Source of the DNA: Nocardioides cavernaquae
GTDB lineage: Bacteria > Actinomycetota > Actinomycetes > Propionibacteriales > Nocardioidaceae
Direction: 5' to 3'
DNA length: 64,000 nt
NCBI RefSeq assembly: GCF_003600895.1
Contig: NZ_QYRP01000002.1
Coordinates: 744,001-808,000 of the forward strand
Shown in pieces: positions 7,743-15,863 of this stretch. A program made the translations under genes and the position numbers. Each line of letters opens with the position of its first letter. The stretch's first letter is position 1. The notes beneath the pieces are model-generated. The model worked only from the letters and a program-made list of their open reading frames with translations, ran no database searches and was not told the origin of the DNA.

Positions 7743-8693
7743 GTGTCCGACATGACAGGTACCCCACACGTTCCGGCGAACGCCCCGGACTCGTCGTACG
7801 GACTCATCTTCGTGCTCTTCCGCCCGACCTCCCAGCACGTGGAGAACCTCCGCGCGGCCCGGTCGCAGTGCGACGCGATCGTCGCGGTCGACAACACTCC
7901 CGAGCCGGATCTCGCGCTGCACGACGAGTTCCGCGCGGCGGGGGTCGACGTGGTCGACAACCGCAACGCCGGCGGCCTCGCCGGTGCCTACAACCGCGGC
8001 ACGGAGCTGCTGCTCGAGCGCGGCGTCGAGCTGGTCTTCCTGCTCGACCAGGACTCCACGATCGACGACTCCTTCTGCCAGCGGATGGCGGCGGACTGCG
8101 CCCCGCTGCGGGGTACGCCGTTCCTGGTCGGCCCGCGGATCCACGAGACGCGCGCGGGCAACCTGATGCCGCTGATGCCGCCGACGAATCCCGGCTTCGA
8201 GGTCCCCGAGGTCGACGGGCTGACGCCGGTCGAGTTCCTGATCTCGTCGGGCTCGGCGTTCTCGGCGGAGGCCTTCCGGGTCCTGGGCGAGTTCCGCGAG
8301 GACTTCTTCATCGAGTCCGTCGACATCGAGTACGGACTGCGCGGGTGGGCCCGCGGCGTACCCAGCTTTGCGAACACGCGCGTCACCCTCGACCAGACGA
8401 CCGGCAACATCTCGGTGCACGGAGAGAAGTTCACCTTCAACCACCACGCCGAGCGCTGTTACTACCGGGCGCGCAACTACCTCTTCACGCTGCGTGAGTA
8501 CTTCCCGCCGCGCCAGGCCGCCCGCGCGCTCCGGTTCGCGCTGCAGCAGGTCCTGCTGGTGCTGCGCTTCGAGGACCGCAAGGCGCAGAAGGTCGTCGCC
8601 ACGCTGGCCGCGGTCTACGACGGCCTGCGCGGCAACCTCGGGCGCTTCGAGGACGTGCGCCCCCGGACCGCCCGCTTCTGCACCCGCCGCTAG
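7743..8693 (+). CDS. Glycosyltransferase family 2, rhamnosyltransferase-like
   Basis: A 316-residue GT-A glycosyltransferase. It begins its domain with YGLIFVLFRPT, has AVDNTPEP and NAGGLAGAYNRG, and a catalytic metal motif LLDQDSTI. A later ISSGSAFSAEAF and DFFIESVDIEYGLR complete the pattern of RfbF-like dTDP-rhamnosyl transferases. It lacks membrane helices and would act at the cytoplasmic face. GTG 7743 is chosen because TACCGT lies 6 bases before it; ATG 7752 is an alternative. It is convergent with the family 4 glycosyltransferase at 8867, and a repeat array fills the gap. The donor sugar is inferred, not proven. Confidence 0.85.
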   Translation: MSDMTGTPHVPANAPDSSYGLIFVLFRPTSQHVENLRAARSQCDAIVAVDNTPEPDLALHDEFRAAGVDVVDNRNAGGLAGAYNRGTELLLERGVELVFLLDQDSTIDDSFCQRMAADCAPLRGTPFLVGPRIHETRAGNLMPLMPPTNPGFEVPEVDGLTPVEFLISSGSAFSAEAFRVLGEFREDFFIESVDIEYGLRGWARGVPSFANTRVTLDQTTGNISVHGEKFTFNHHAERCYYRARNYLFTLREYFPPRQAARALRFALQQVLLVLRFEDRKAQKVVATLAAVYDGLRGNLGRFEDVRPRTARFCTRR

Positions 8694-8696
8694 CCC

Positions 8697-8857
8697 GTTG
8701 ACACGTCGCAACTTCGACGTCGACACGTCGCAAGATCGAGGTCGACGCGGCGCAACTTGGGCAGGACAGCCGAAGTCGCGCCGTGTCGACAGCCGAAGTC
8801 GCGCCGCGTCGACACCCAAGTCGCGCCGTGTCGACACCGAAGTTGGGCCGTGTCAAC
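8697..8857. repeat. 22-bp-period array, type B: three forward and four reversed units
   Basis: Forward units start at 8697, 8719 and 8741 (GTTGACACGTCGCAACTTC and variants). After a 6-base spacer come four reverse units ending at 8790, 8813, 8835 and 8857, the last ending GCCGTGTCAAC. The outer ends GTTGACACG and CGTGTCAAC-type sequences are inverted copies, so the block can form a very long stem. It fills the gap between two convergent glycosyltransferase genes. Confidence 0.85.
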
Positions 8858-8866
8858 GGGGGACGG

Positions 8867-10057
8867 TCAGCGAGCGGCGGCGATGAGGATCTTCTCGAAC
8901 CTGTCGGCACAGCCGGACAGTTCGAACTCGCGCTCGGCCAGCGCACGTGACGCCTTGCCCACCTGCGCGGCCCGGGCCGGGTCGGCCAACAGGTCGCGGA
9001 CCCACTCGGCTCCGGCGGCGACCGAGGACTCCTCCGGCGACAGCACGCAGCCACCGGTCTCCTCGATCAGCTGAGCGGCGAGGTTCTCCGACGGCACGAA
9101 CCCGATGATCGGACGTCCCGCGCAGAGGTAGGAGAGCGTCTTGGACGGCACGGAGAAGGCACCGGCGTCGGCCTCGAGGAGGACGACCAGGACGTCACCC
9201 GCGCCGAGCACGTCGGGCAGCGACTCGTAGGGCTGGAACGGCAACAGCGTCAGGTCCACGCCCAGGGCAGCAGCGTCCGAGCGGAGCACGGGCTCAGCCG
9301 CCCCCGCCGTCACGACGACCAGGTCGACCTCGGTGCCCAGTGCCGAGACGGCAGCAGCAAGGCGCGTCAGCAGGTGCGGGTTGTGCTTGAGCCCGAGCGT
9401 GCCGGAATAGACCAGGCGCGGCTTGGACGTGAGCCCCTGCAGTGCAGACCACTCGTTGTCCCGCGAGCGCGGGGTGATCTCGTCGACCGGCGCCCAGTTG
9501 GGGATGACGGTCGTCTTGTCAGCGGTCCCCCACAGCTCGTGCACTGGCACGAAGGAGTCGGCGATGACGACCACGGCAGCCGCACGCCGCGAGCACCAGC
9601 GCTCTGCCTGCCAGAACATCCACGCCACAACACGAAACTTCGAAGACAGCTTCGTGCCGGCGAGCTTGCGCAGCGCGATCGCGTAGATGTCCTGGTGCCA
9701 CAGGATCCACGGGCGGCGGAGCACAGCCATGATCGCCGCGAAGATCACCATGGTCGGGATCTGCACGTTGGACAGCATCACGACGTCGGGGTTGACCTGG
9801 CGCACGTGGCGCACCAGCTGGAAACCCCGGAGGACCTCGCGCCCGAGCCGCTTGGCGTAGGCGCCCTGTTCGATCTTCGCGTCGCCGCCGATGCCGACGT
9901 ACGTGATCGACTCCCCGGGGACCGCCGAGAGGCGACCCTTGCCGGAGACGTAGCCCGCGACATACGAGTGAGTGACCTCGTGGCCGCGGCGCGCGAGCTC
10001 GCGGCTCAGCTCGGCCTGGAAGGGGTGTCCGCTGTGGTCGTGGACCAGGATCTTCAA
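8867..10057 (-). CDS. Glycosyltransferase family 4 (WbuB-like)
   Basis: A 396-residue GT-B glycosyltransferase. The N-terminal domain starts MKILVHDHSGHPFQAELSRE, with the donor-side domain carrying LVYSGTLGLKHNPHLLTRL, YESLPDVLGAGDVLVVLLE and SVPSKTLSYLCAGRPIIG. These match family 4 enzymes of the WbuB type, often N-acetyl-fucosamine or related transferases. The start is TTG at 10057 with AGG 8 bases upstream. It follows the epimerase gene (10106) by 48 bases on the same strand, probably in one transcript. Specificity is not predictable from the sequence alone. Confidence 0.88.
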   Translation of the reverse strand: MKILVHDHSGHPFQAELSRELARRGHEVTHSYVAGYVSGKGRLSAVPGESITYVGIGGDAKIEQGAYAKRLGREVLRGFQLVRHVRQVNPDVVMLSNVQIPTMVIFAAIMAVLRRPWILWHQDIYAIALRKLAGTKLSSKFRVVAWMFWQAERWCSRRAAAVVVIADSFVPVHELWGTADKTTVIPNWAPVDEITPRSRDNEWSALQGLTSKPRLVYSGTLGLKHNPHLLTRLAAAVSALGTEVDLVVVTAGAAEPVLRSDAAALGVDLTLLPFQPYESLPDVLGAGDVLVVLLEADAGAFSVPSKTLSYLCAGRPIIGFVPSENLAAQLIEETGGCVLSPEESSVAAGAEWVRDLLADPARAAQVGKASRALAEREFELSGCADRFEKILIAAAR

Positions 10058-10105
10058 GAGATCAGCCTGCCTGAATTGACTCTGGCCCGATCAGCCCGGA
10101 CCCGA

Positions 10106-11086
10106 TCAACCCTGGGCCTTCACCTGGTCGTAGACCCAGCGGTAGGTCTTCTCCATGCCTTCCTTCAGGGTGATCGACGGCTCCCAGCCGTAGATCTCCT
10201 GGACGAGGGTGTTGTCGGAGTTGCGACCACGGACGCCCTGCGGCGCGTCGAGCTGGTAGTTGCGCTTGCACTTGATGCCCGCGAACTCCTCGACCATCGT
10301 GTAGAGGTCGTTGATCGAGATCAGCTCGGACGAGCCGACGTTGACCGGCACCGCCGAGTCGCCGTGCAGGACCATCTGCGAGCCCTTGACGCAGTCGTCG
10401 ACGTACATGAACGAGCGGGTCTGCTCGCCGTCGCCCCAGATGCTGATCTCGTGGTTGCCGGAGATCACCGCCTCGGCGATCTTGCGACAGGTCGCGGCCG
10501 GAGCCTTCTCGCGGCCGCCGGTCCAGGTGCCCTCGGGGCCGTAGACGTTGTGGTAGCGGGCGACGCGGGTCTGCAGGCCGAAGTCCTCGAGGAAGTGGCG
10601 GGCCATGCGCTCGGAGAAGAGCTTCTCCCAGCCGTAGCCGTCCTCGGGGAGCGCCGGGTAGGCGTCCGACTCCTTGAGCGCGGTCACGTGCGCGTCGGTC
10701 TGCTTGTCCGCGGCGTAGACACACGCGGACGAGGAGTAGAAGTAGCCCTCGACCTCAGCGGCCTTGGCCGCCTCCAGCATGTGCGTCGAGGTGAGAACGG
10801 TCAGCATGCACGCTGCCTTGTTGTTCTCGATGAAGCCCATGCCGCCCATGTCGGCAGCCAGCATGTAGACCTCGCGAGCACCGGCCGTCTGCTCGAACGC
10901 ATCGGAGCGCAGCGACAGGTCGGCCTGGACGTTCTGCACGCCCTCGTGCACCTGGTACCACTGGTCGAGCGGCTTCACATCGACCGAGCGAACGGTCAGC
11001 CCCTGCTTGAGGAGGTCGGCCACCAGGTGACCGCCGATGAAGCCGCCGCCACCGGCAACCAGAACGTCAACGTCTCGAGAACTCAC
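10106..11086 (-). CDS. GDP-mannose 3,5-epimerase-like NAD-dependent epimerase
   Basis: A 326-residue short-chain dehydrogenase-type sugar epimerase. Residues near the start carry the Rossmann motif VLVAGGGGFIGGHL. It then shows LAADMGGMGFI, SSACVY, YGWEKL, a GTWTGGREKAPAA segment and PQGVRGRNSDNTL. These closely follow plant GDP-mannose 3,5-epimerase, including the proton-shuttling Cys (in SSACVY), the Tyr/Lys pair (YGWEK) and the Lys in GGREKAP. It would convert GDP-D-mannose to GDP-L-galactose or GDP-L-gulose. GTG 11086 has AAGGA 5 bases upstream; ATG 11101 is an alternative start. No GDP-mannose-forming genes lie in this window. Confidence 0.82.
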   Translation of the reverse strand: MSSRDVDVLVAGGGGFIGGHLVADLLKQGLTVRSVDVKPLDQWYQVHEGVQNVQADLSLRSDAFEQTAGAREVYMLAADMGGMGFIENNKAACMLTVLTSTHMLEAAKAAEVEGYFYSSSACVYAADKQTDAHVTALKESDAYPALPEDGYGWEKLFSERMARHFLEDFGLQTRVARYHNVYGPEGTWTGGREKAPAATCRKIAEAVISGNHEISIWGDGEQTRSFMYVDDCVKGSQMVLHGDSAVPVNVGSSELISINDLYTMVEEFAGIKCKRNYQLDAPQGVRGRNSDNTLVQEIYGWEPSITLKEGMEKTYRWVYDQVKAQG

Positions 11087-11310
11087 AGCGATCCTTGTCA
11101 TTTCCGAGTAAACCGACCCCCGCCGACAGGTCCCAACGCGAACCTGCGGAAAGCGTAACGTCGCAATCTCAGCGCCGCTCGGCGACCCGGCAATTCGTCC
11201 CAAAGGAATGCCTGCTTCACTCGGATCGGCGCCAGACGGACGTCCGGACTCGTTATGCTCCGGCCGGGCGGGGGCCAACGGGGTAAGGCCAATCCGGGAA
11301 GGGGCGTCGC

Positions 11311-12534
11311 GTGAGGGTCGTCATCGACGCGATGTGCGCCGAGTACGGCGGGATCCGCACCTACGTGGAGCACCTGCTGCTCGGCTGGGCCGATGCGCAC
11401 CCCGAGGACGAGGTCCACGTCGCGCTCCGCGCGGGCTCCACCCTCGCCACGCCCGGCCTGACCCGCCACGAGTACGCCGTGGGCCGGCCCGACGCGTTGA
11501 GCCGTCCGTGGATCCAGGCGACCGCGATGCACCGGATGATCAAGTCCGTCGCGCCCGATGTCGTGCTCGCGACCGCCCCGACCACCGACGTACGCCGATC
11601 GGACGCAGCCCTGGCCGTCGTCATCCTCGACCTGCGTGCCGAGATCCTGCCGCACCAGTTCAGCCGGGGCCGGCGCCTGCTGCGCAAGGTCTCCTACGAG
11701 CGGGCCTACTCGCTGGCGGACGGGTTCCTGTCGATCTCGCAGCGCAGCCTCGACGACCTGCACCGCCTCCACCCCGACACTGCTGCCAAGCCCGGCACCG
11801 TTGCCTACCTCGGCGGCGACCACGCCCGCGCCTGGCCCACCTCCACCTCCACCCCGCCGAAAGGTCAGGTCTGGCGCGGCGAGCCGTCAACGATGGCGGG
11901 CCGAGAGGTCAACGATGGCGAACCTCGCGACGTGTCAACGGAAAGACGGCCGGCGATCGCGTTCGCGCACCACACCAACAAGAACCCCCAGCTGGTCATC
12001 GACGCCTGGGCGCTGCTGCGGGCCCGCGGAGTCGACGTGCCTCCGCTGACGTTCCTCGGCGTCTCCGGCGAGCTGCGATCGGGGCTCACCGAGTCCATCG
12101 AGAACCACGGCCTCACCGACGAGATCACGCTGTCGAAGTTCCTGCCCGACGAGGAGTTCCAGCGGACGTTCGCGGACGCGTCGATGGTCGTCTTCCCCAG
12201 TGACTTCGAGGGATTCGGCCTGCCGGTCGTTGAGGCGCAGACGCTGCGCAAGCCGCTCGTCATCGCCCCCGATGCCGGGCTGGTCGAGGTCGCCGGCGGC
12301 CACGCAGCTGTCACCACCGATTGGACCCCGTCAGCACTCGCGGAGGCGATCGAGCAGGCGATGGAGACCAGCGACGAGCAGCTCGACGCCGCCGAGAAGT
12401 GGGCGGCCGAGTTCACCTGGAGGCGCTGCATCGAGGTCACCCATGCCGCCCTCACCGACCTCGTCAGCGCCCGGCCCAGCAACCGGCCCGGCAACCGGCC
12501 CAACAACCGGCCCAGCAAGGGGAAGAAGCGATGA
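11311..12534 (+). CDS. Glycosyltransferase family 4 carrying an in-frame repeat insertion
   Basis: A 407-residue GT-B enzyme. It opens MRVVIDAMCAEYGGIRTYVE and the C-terminal domain has AFAHHTNKNPQLVIDAWALL and the E-x7-E region FPSDFEGFGLPVVEA that binds the nucleotide. Between the two domains, residues about 182-210 are encoded by a 22-bp-period repeat array (11855-11940) and give a low-complexity linker. The tail NRPGNRPNNRPSKGKKR comes from a 12-base tandem repeat. GTG 11311 follows GGGAAGGGG. The stop overlaps the next start (ATGA). The reading frame is intact, so the enzyme may well be active. Confidence 0.87.
   Translation: MRVVIDAMCAEYGGIRTYVEHLLLGWADAHPEDEVHVALRAGSTLATPGLTRHEYAVGRPDALSRPWIQATAMHRMIKSVAPDVVLATAPTTDVRRSDAALAVVILDLRAEILPHQFSRGRRLLRKVSYERAYSLADGFLSISQRSLDDLHRLHPDTAAKPGTVAYLGGDHARAWPTSTSTPPKGQVWRGEPSTMAGREVNDGEPRDVSTERRPAIAFAHHTNKNPQLVIDAWALLRARGVDVPPLTFLGVSGELRSGLTESIENHGLTDEITLSKFLPDEEFQRTFADASMVVFPSDFEGFGLPVVEAQTLRKPLVIAPDAGLVEVAGGHAAVTTDWTPSALAEAIEQAMETSDEQLDAAEKWAAEFTWRRCIEVTHAALTDLVSARPSNRPGNRPNNRPSKGKKR
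11855..11940 (+). repeat. Mixed type A/B 22-bp array inside a glycosyltransferase gene
   Basis: After CGCCGAAAG come three 22-base units at 11864, 11886 and 11908, starting GTCAGGTCTGGCG, GTCAACGATGGCG and GTCAACGATGGCG. The block ends with CGACGTGTCAACG, the end sequence of type B arrays. Three units make 66 bases, so the host frame is kept. Confidence 0.8.
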
Positions 12535-13604
12535 AGACCCCCGCCAGGAAGGTTCCGATCGCGCTGATCGCGTTCAACCGCCCGCAGCACACCGCGCGGA
12601 CCCTCGAAGCCATCAGGGCAGCAGCGCCGGACCAGCTCTTCGTCGTACTCGACGGAGCCCGGCCGGACCGGCCCGACGACGCCCCCAAGTGCGCCGAGGT
12701 GCGCGCGCTCGTCGACGCCATCGACTGGACGACGGTCAGCGTCCGCGCCTCCGACGAGAACCGCGGTTGCGAGGGCAATGTCGAGACCGGCCTGGACTGG
12801 GTCTTCACCCAGGTGGCCGAAGCGATCGTGCTCGAGGACGACTGCGTCCCCGACCCCACGTTCTTCGGCTATGCCGAGGAGCTGCTCGACCGCTACCGCA
12901 CCGACACACGCGTGTGGCAGATCGCGGGCAACAGCCACGGGGTTCCGAGCACCCTCTTCGGCGAGGACAGCTACCGCTTCAGCAGCTGGGCCAGCGTGTG
13001 GGGCTGGGCGACCTGGGCAGACCGCTGGCAGCGGCACCGCGAGGTGTTTCCCCGGACCCACATCGGCAAGAGCGGCATCGTGCCGATCCGCACGACGTCG
13101 TACGCCGCGAGGCCAGGTGCGCTGGTCACCAGGAGTGCCCGCAAGCACTTCGAGGAAGCCTCGACCTCCGGCGACGTGATCACCCACGGCTGGGACAAGC
13201 AGTGGTGGATCACGATGATCAGCGAGGGCGGGCTGGCCGTCTCCCCCGCGGTCAACCTGGTCGAGAACGTCGGCTTCGGCGCGGACGCGACGCACGGCGT
13301 CGTGGAGCGCGAGATGGACCCCGCGCACGCGATGACCTTCCCCCTGCAGCACCCGACGACGGTCGCGGTCGACACCGAGGTCGAGCGCGAGCTCGAGCTG
13401 CTGCTCAACCGCGTCGGCGGCCGGGCGGCACGTGTGGCACGGAGGCTCGTCAGGTCACCTCGCGCCCGTCGCGTCCTTCGTAGGATGGCCGACAGCAAGA
13501 CCGCGGTCCGGGCCGCCCGGGCCGCCTCACGACTGCGCGATCGCGGGACCTCCCCCCAGTCCGGCAACCAGTCCGGCGACCAGCCCGGCAACGAAAACGG
13601 CTAG
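12531..13604 (+). CDS. Glycosyltransferase, GT2-like with EDDC motif (copy 1)
   Basis: A 357-residue GT-A-like protein. It begins with PIALIAFNRPQHTARTLEAI, has LFVVLDGARPDRP and the metal-binding AIVLEDDCVPDPTFF, followed by SSWASVWGWATWADRW and a conserved GWDKQWWITMISEGG. It is a close paralogue of the next gene, sharing all of these motifs. ATG 12531 overlaps the previous stop (ATGA). The tail contains a 12-base tandem repeat, giving QSGNQSGDQPGNENG. It would add a sugar to the lipid-linked repeat. The donor is unknown. Confidence 0.82.
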   Translation: MKTPARKVPIALIAFNRPQHTARTLEAIRAAAPDQLFVVLDGARPDRPDDAPKCAEVRALVDAIDWTTVSVRASDENRGCEGNVETGLDWVFTQVAEAIVLEDDCVPDPTFFGYAEELLDRYRTDTRVWQIAGNSHGVPSTLFGEDSYRFSSWASVWGWATWADRWQRHREVFPRTHIGKSGIVPIRTTSYAARPGALVTRSARKHFEEASTSGDVITHGWDKQWWITMISEGGLAVSPAVNLVENVGFGADATHGVVEREMDPAHAMTFPLQHPTTVAVDTEVERELELLLNRVGGRAARVARRLVRSPRARRVLRRMADSKTAVRAARAASRLRDRGTSPQSGNQSGDQPGNENG

Positions 13605-13615
13605 GAGCCATCGAC

Positions 13616-14638
13616 GTGCTCAGCACCCCCGTCGTCCTCATCGTCTTCCGGCGACCCGAGGTCACGCGTCGCAACATCGACGCCCTGCGGAAGGTCCAGC
13701 CGACCGAGCTCTTCGTGATCGCCGACGGGCCGCGCCCGGGCCGCCCCGAGGAGGCCGCCCAGTGCGAGGCCGTCCACGCGGTCCTGCGCGAGGTCGACTG
13801 GGACTGCACCATCCACACGAAGTACGCCGAGCGGAACCTCGGCCTCGAGGCCAACGTCGAGCTCGGTCTGGACTGGGTCTTCTCGCAGGTCGACCGCGCG
13901 ATCGTGCTCGAGGACGACTGCATCGCCGACCCCTCCTTCTTCGCCTACTGCGAGGACCTCCTCTCCCGCTATCGCGAGGAGAAGAGGGTGTGGCTGATCG
14001 CCGGGGACAACAAGCTGGTGCCGCGCCGGATGTTCCAGGGCCGCAGCTACGACTTCGCCAGCTGGGCGAGCGTCTGGGGCTGGGCGACCTGGGCCGACCG
14101 CTGGCAGGCGCACCGCGCGTTGTTCCCCCGTGACCACGCCGGCGCCGAGGAGCGGGTCAACTCGACACCTCGCACGGCCGATGCCACCCGCCCAACACCC
14201 GCGATCCCCCGCCGCGAGGCACTGGTCACCGACAAGGCCTTCGAGCACTTCAGCAACGTGGCCGTCGACACCGACGGTGACTCGCGCGGCTGGGACCACC
14301 ACTACTGGGTGACGATCATGTCGGAGGGCGGTCTCTGCGCAACGCCGGCCTACAACACGATCGAGAACGACGGCTACGGCGAGGGCGCCACCCACACCCG
14401 GTCCGCCAAGGCACCGACACCCGCGGAGCCGATGCCGTTCCCGCTGGTCCACCCGCCCGCAGTCGAGCTGAACAAGGACGTGCAGGCCGAGCTCGAGCTG
14501 GTCCTGCTCCGCATCGACGGCCGGCTCTCCCGCGTCGTCCGCAAGGTCATCCGTCCATTGTGGATGCGCGCCATCGTCCGCAAGGTCATCACCCAGCCGC
14601 TGATCTGGCGCTTCGTGCGCAAGATCCTGGCGCGCTGA
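13616..14638 (+). CDS. Glycosyltransferase, GT2-like with EDDC motif (copy 2)
   Basis: A 340-residue paralogue of the gene before it. Shared motifs are VVLIVFRRPEVTRRNIDAL, LFVIADGPRPGRP, AIVLEDDCIADPSFF, ASWASVWGWATWADRW and GWDHHYWVTIMSEGG. GTG 13616 has AGGAG 8 bases upstream and lies 11 bases after the previous stop, so the pair is co-transcribed. The middle loop, near residues 180-210, differs from copy 1, consistent with a different acceptor. The C-terminal helix is rich in Arg and hydrophobic residues and may bind the membrane. Confidence 0.82.
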   Translation: MLSTPVVLIVFRRPEVTRRNIDALRKVQPTELFVIADGPRPGRPEEAAQCEAVHAVLREVDWDCTIHTKYAERNLGLEANVELGLDWVFSQVDRAIVLEDDCIADPSFFAYCEDLLSRYREEKRVWLIAGDNKLVPRRMFQGRSYDFASWASVWGWATWADRWQAHRALFPRDHAGAEERVNSTPRTADATRPTPAIPRREALVTDKAFEHFSNVAVDTDGDSRGWDHHYWVTIMSEGGLCATPAYNTIENDGYGEGATHTRSAKAPTPAEPMPFPLVHPPAVELNKDVQAELELVLLRIDGRLSRVVRKVIRPLWMRAIVRKVITQPLIWRFVRKILAR

Positions 14639-14654
14639 GAACGGGCAGGCAGAC

Positions 14655-15863
14655 ATGGCGCTCCCCACGCGACTCCAGCCCTACTGGCCGTTGTTCAAGC
14701 GACTGCACCGGCTGCTCACGCTGCTCGCCGGCCTCGTCTTCCGGCGTACCTCGTTCCTGTTCGGCGACCGCGGCGTCCCGACCCGAGCAACCGAGACATC
14801 GGTCGAGACCGCACGACGTGAGCCCGGCACGGTGACCGTGCACCACGGTGGTCCCGCCGAGACGATCCACCGCAGCGCCGTCACCGGCACCCCGGCCGAC
14901 CACTGGGTCTTCACCGGCGGCCGCGACGCGACCGTCCCCGCCCGCTACACCCTCGAGATCGCGGGCGGCCGGATCACCGGCGACTTCGGCGCCACCACCA
15001 CCCCGAAGAAGCGGCTCGACTACCAGACCAGCGGCTACTTCGGCCTCTCCTCGTGGCGCGAGCACCCGGTCTTCCTGCGCCCCACGCTGGGCACCGTGGA
15101 GCACGTCCCCGGCACGGTCCTGAGCCTGACCACCCGCGGCGCTGCGGCCAACTACTACCACTTCATGTACGACGCGATCGCGCGCTACGGCGTCTTCGAG
15201 GAGTCCCTGGCGGGGACGCAGATCGACGCGGTGATCGTGCCGCACGCGACCCGCTACCAGAAGCAGCTGCTGGAGCTCGCGGGCATCGAAGGACCCTGGT
15301 TGCAGCCGCGCGCCAACCACACGTTCACCGCCGACCGGCTGCTGGTGCCGAGCACGCCCAACCAGGCCCTCGATGCCCCGCGCTCCGCAGTTTCGTGGCT
15401 TCGCAAGAGGCTGCCTGCCACTGGCAACGGCGACACCCCTCGCCGACTCTTCGTCACCCGTGGCAACAAGCCCGGCACTCGGCGGTACGTCGAGGAAGCA
15501 GCTCTCAGGCCCTGGCTCGAGAAGAACGAATTCGTCGTGGTGGACCCTGGCACGCTGAGTGTGCAGCAGCAGATCGACCACTTCGCAGGCGCCGAAATCG
15601 TGGTCGGGCCACATGGCGCGGGCCTCACGAACATCACCTTCTGCCCGCCCGGCGCGAAGGTGCTCGAGCTCTTCGCGGCGTCGTACGTGCATCTGGGATT
15701 GCGGAACATCGCTGAGGCAACCGACTGCATCGACTACCAGTACCTGACTGCCGAGGGTGACCACCCGGCGGGGAAGCCGATGCTCGGAATCTACGACGAT
15801 GTTTCGATCCCGCCGGAGCGCGTGATCGAAACCATCAGGTCCATGATCGGGAGACCCGGATGA
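14655..15863 (+). CDS. Glycosyltransferase family 61 (DUF563)
   Basis: A 402-residue protein. The DUF563 signatures are present: NYYHFMYDAIARYGVF near residue 165, then RRLFVTRGNKPGTRRYVEE and IVVGPHGAGLTNITFCPPG near the end. Family 61 enzymes transfer xylose, arabinose or N-acetylglucosamine in eukaryotes, and bacterial members occur in capsule and exopolysaccharide loci. It has a hydrophobic stretch LLTLLAGLVF near the N-terminus that could anchor it. The stop overlaps the flippase start by 4 bases (ATGA), placing it in the same operon. Substrate is unknown. Confidence 0.82.
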   Translation: MALPTRLQPYWPLFKRLHRLLTLLAGLVFRRTSFLFGDRGVPTRATETSVETARREPGTVTVHHGGPAETIHRSAVTGTPADHWVFTGGRDATVPARYTLEIAGGRITGDFGATTTPKKRLDYQTSGYFGLSSWREHPVFLRPTLGTVEHVPGTVLSLTTRGAAANYYHFMYDAIARYGVFEESLAGTQIDAVIVPHATRYQKQLLELAGIEGPWLQPRANHTFTADRLLVPSTPNQALDAPRSAVSWLRKRLPATGNGDTPRRLFVTRGNKPGTRRYVEEAALRPWLEKNEFVVVDPGTLSVQQQIDHFAGAEIVVGPHGAGLTNITFCPPGAKVLELFAASYVHLGLRNIAEATDCIDYQYLTAEGDHPAGKPMLGIYDDVSIPPERVIETIRSMIGRPG

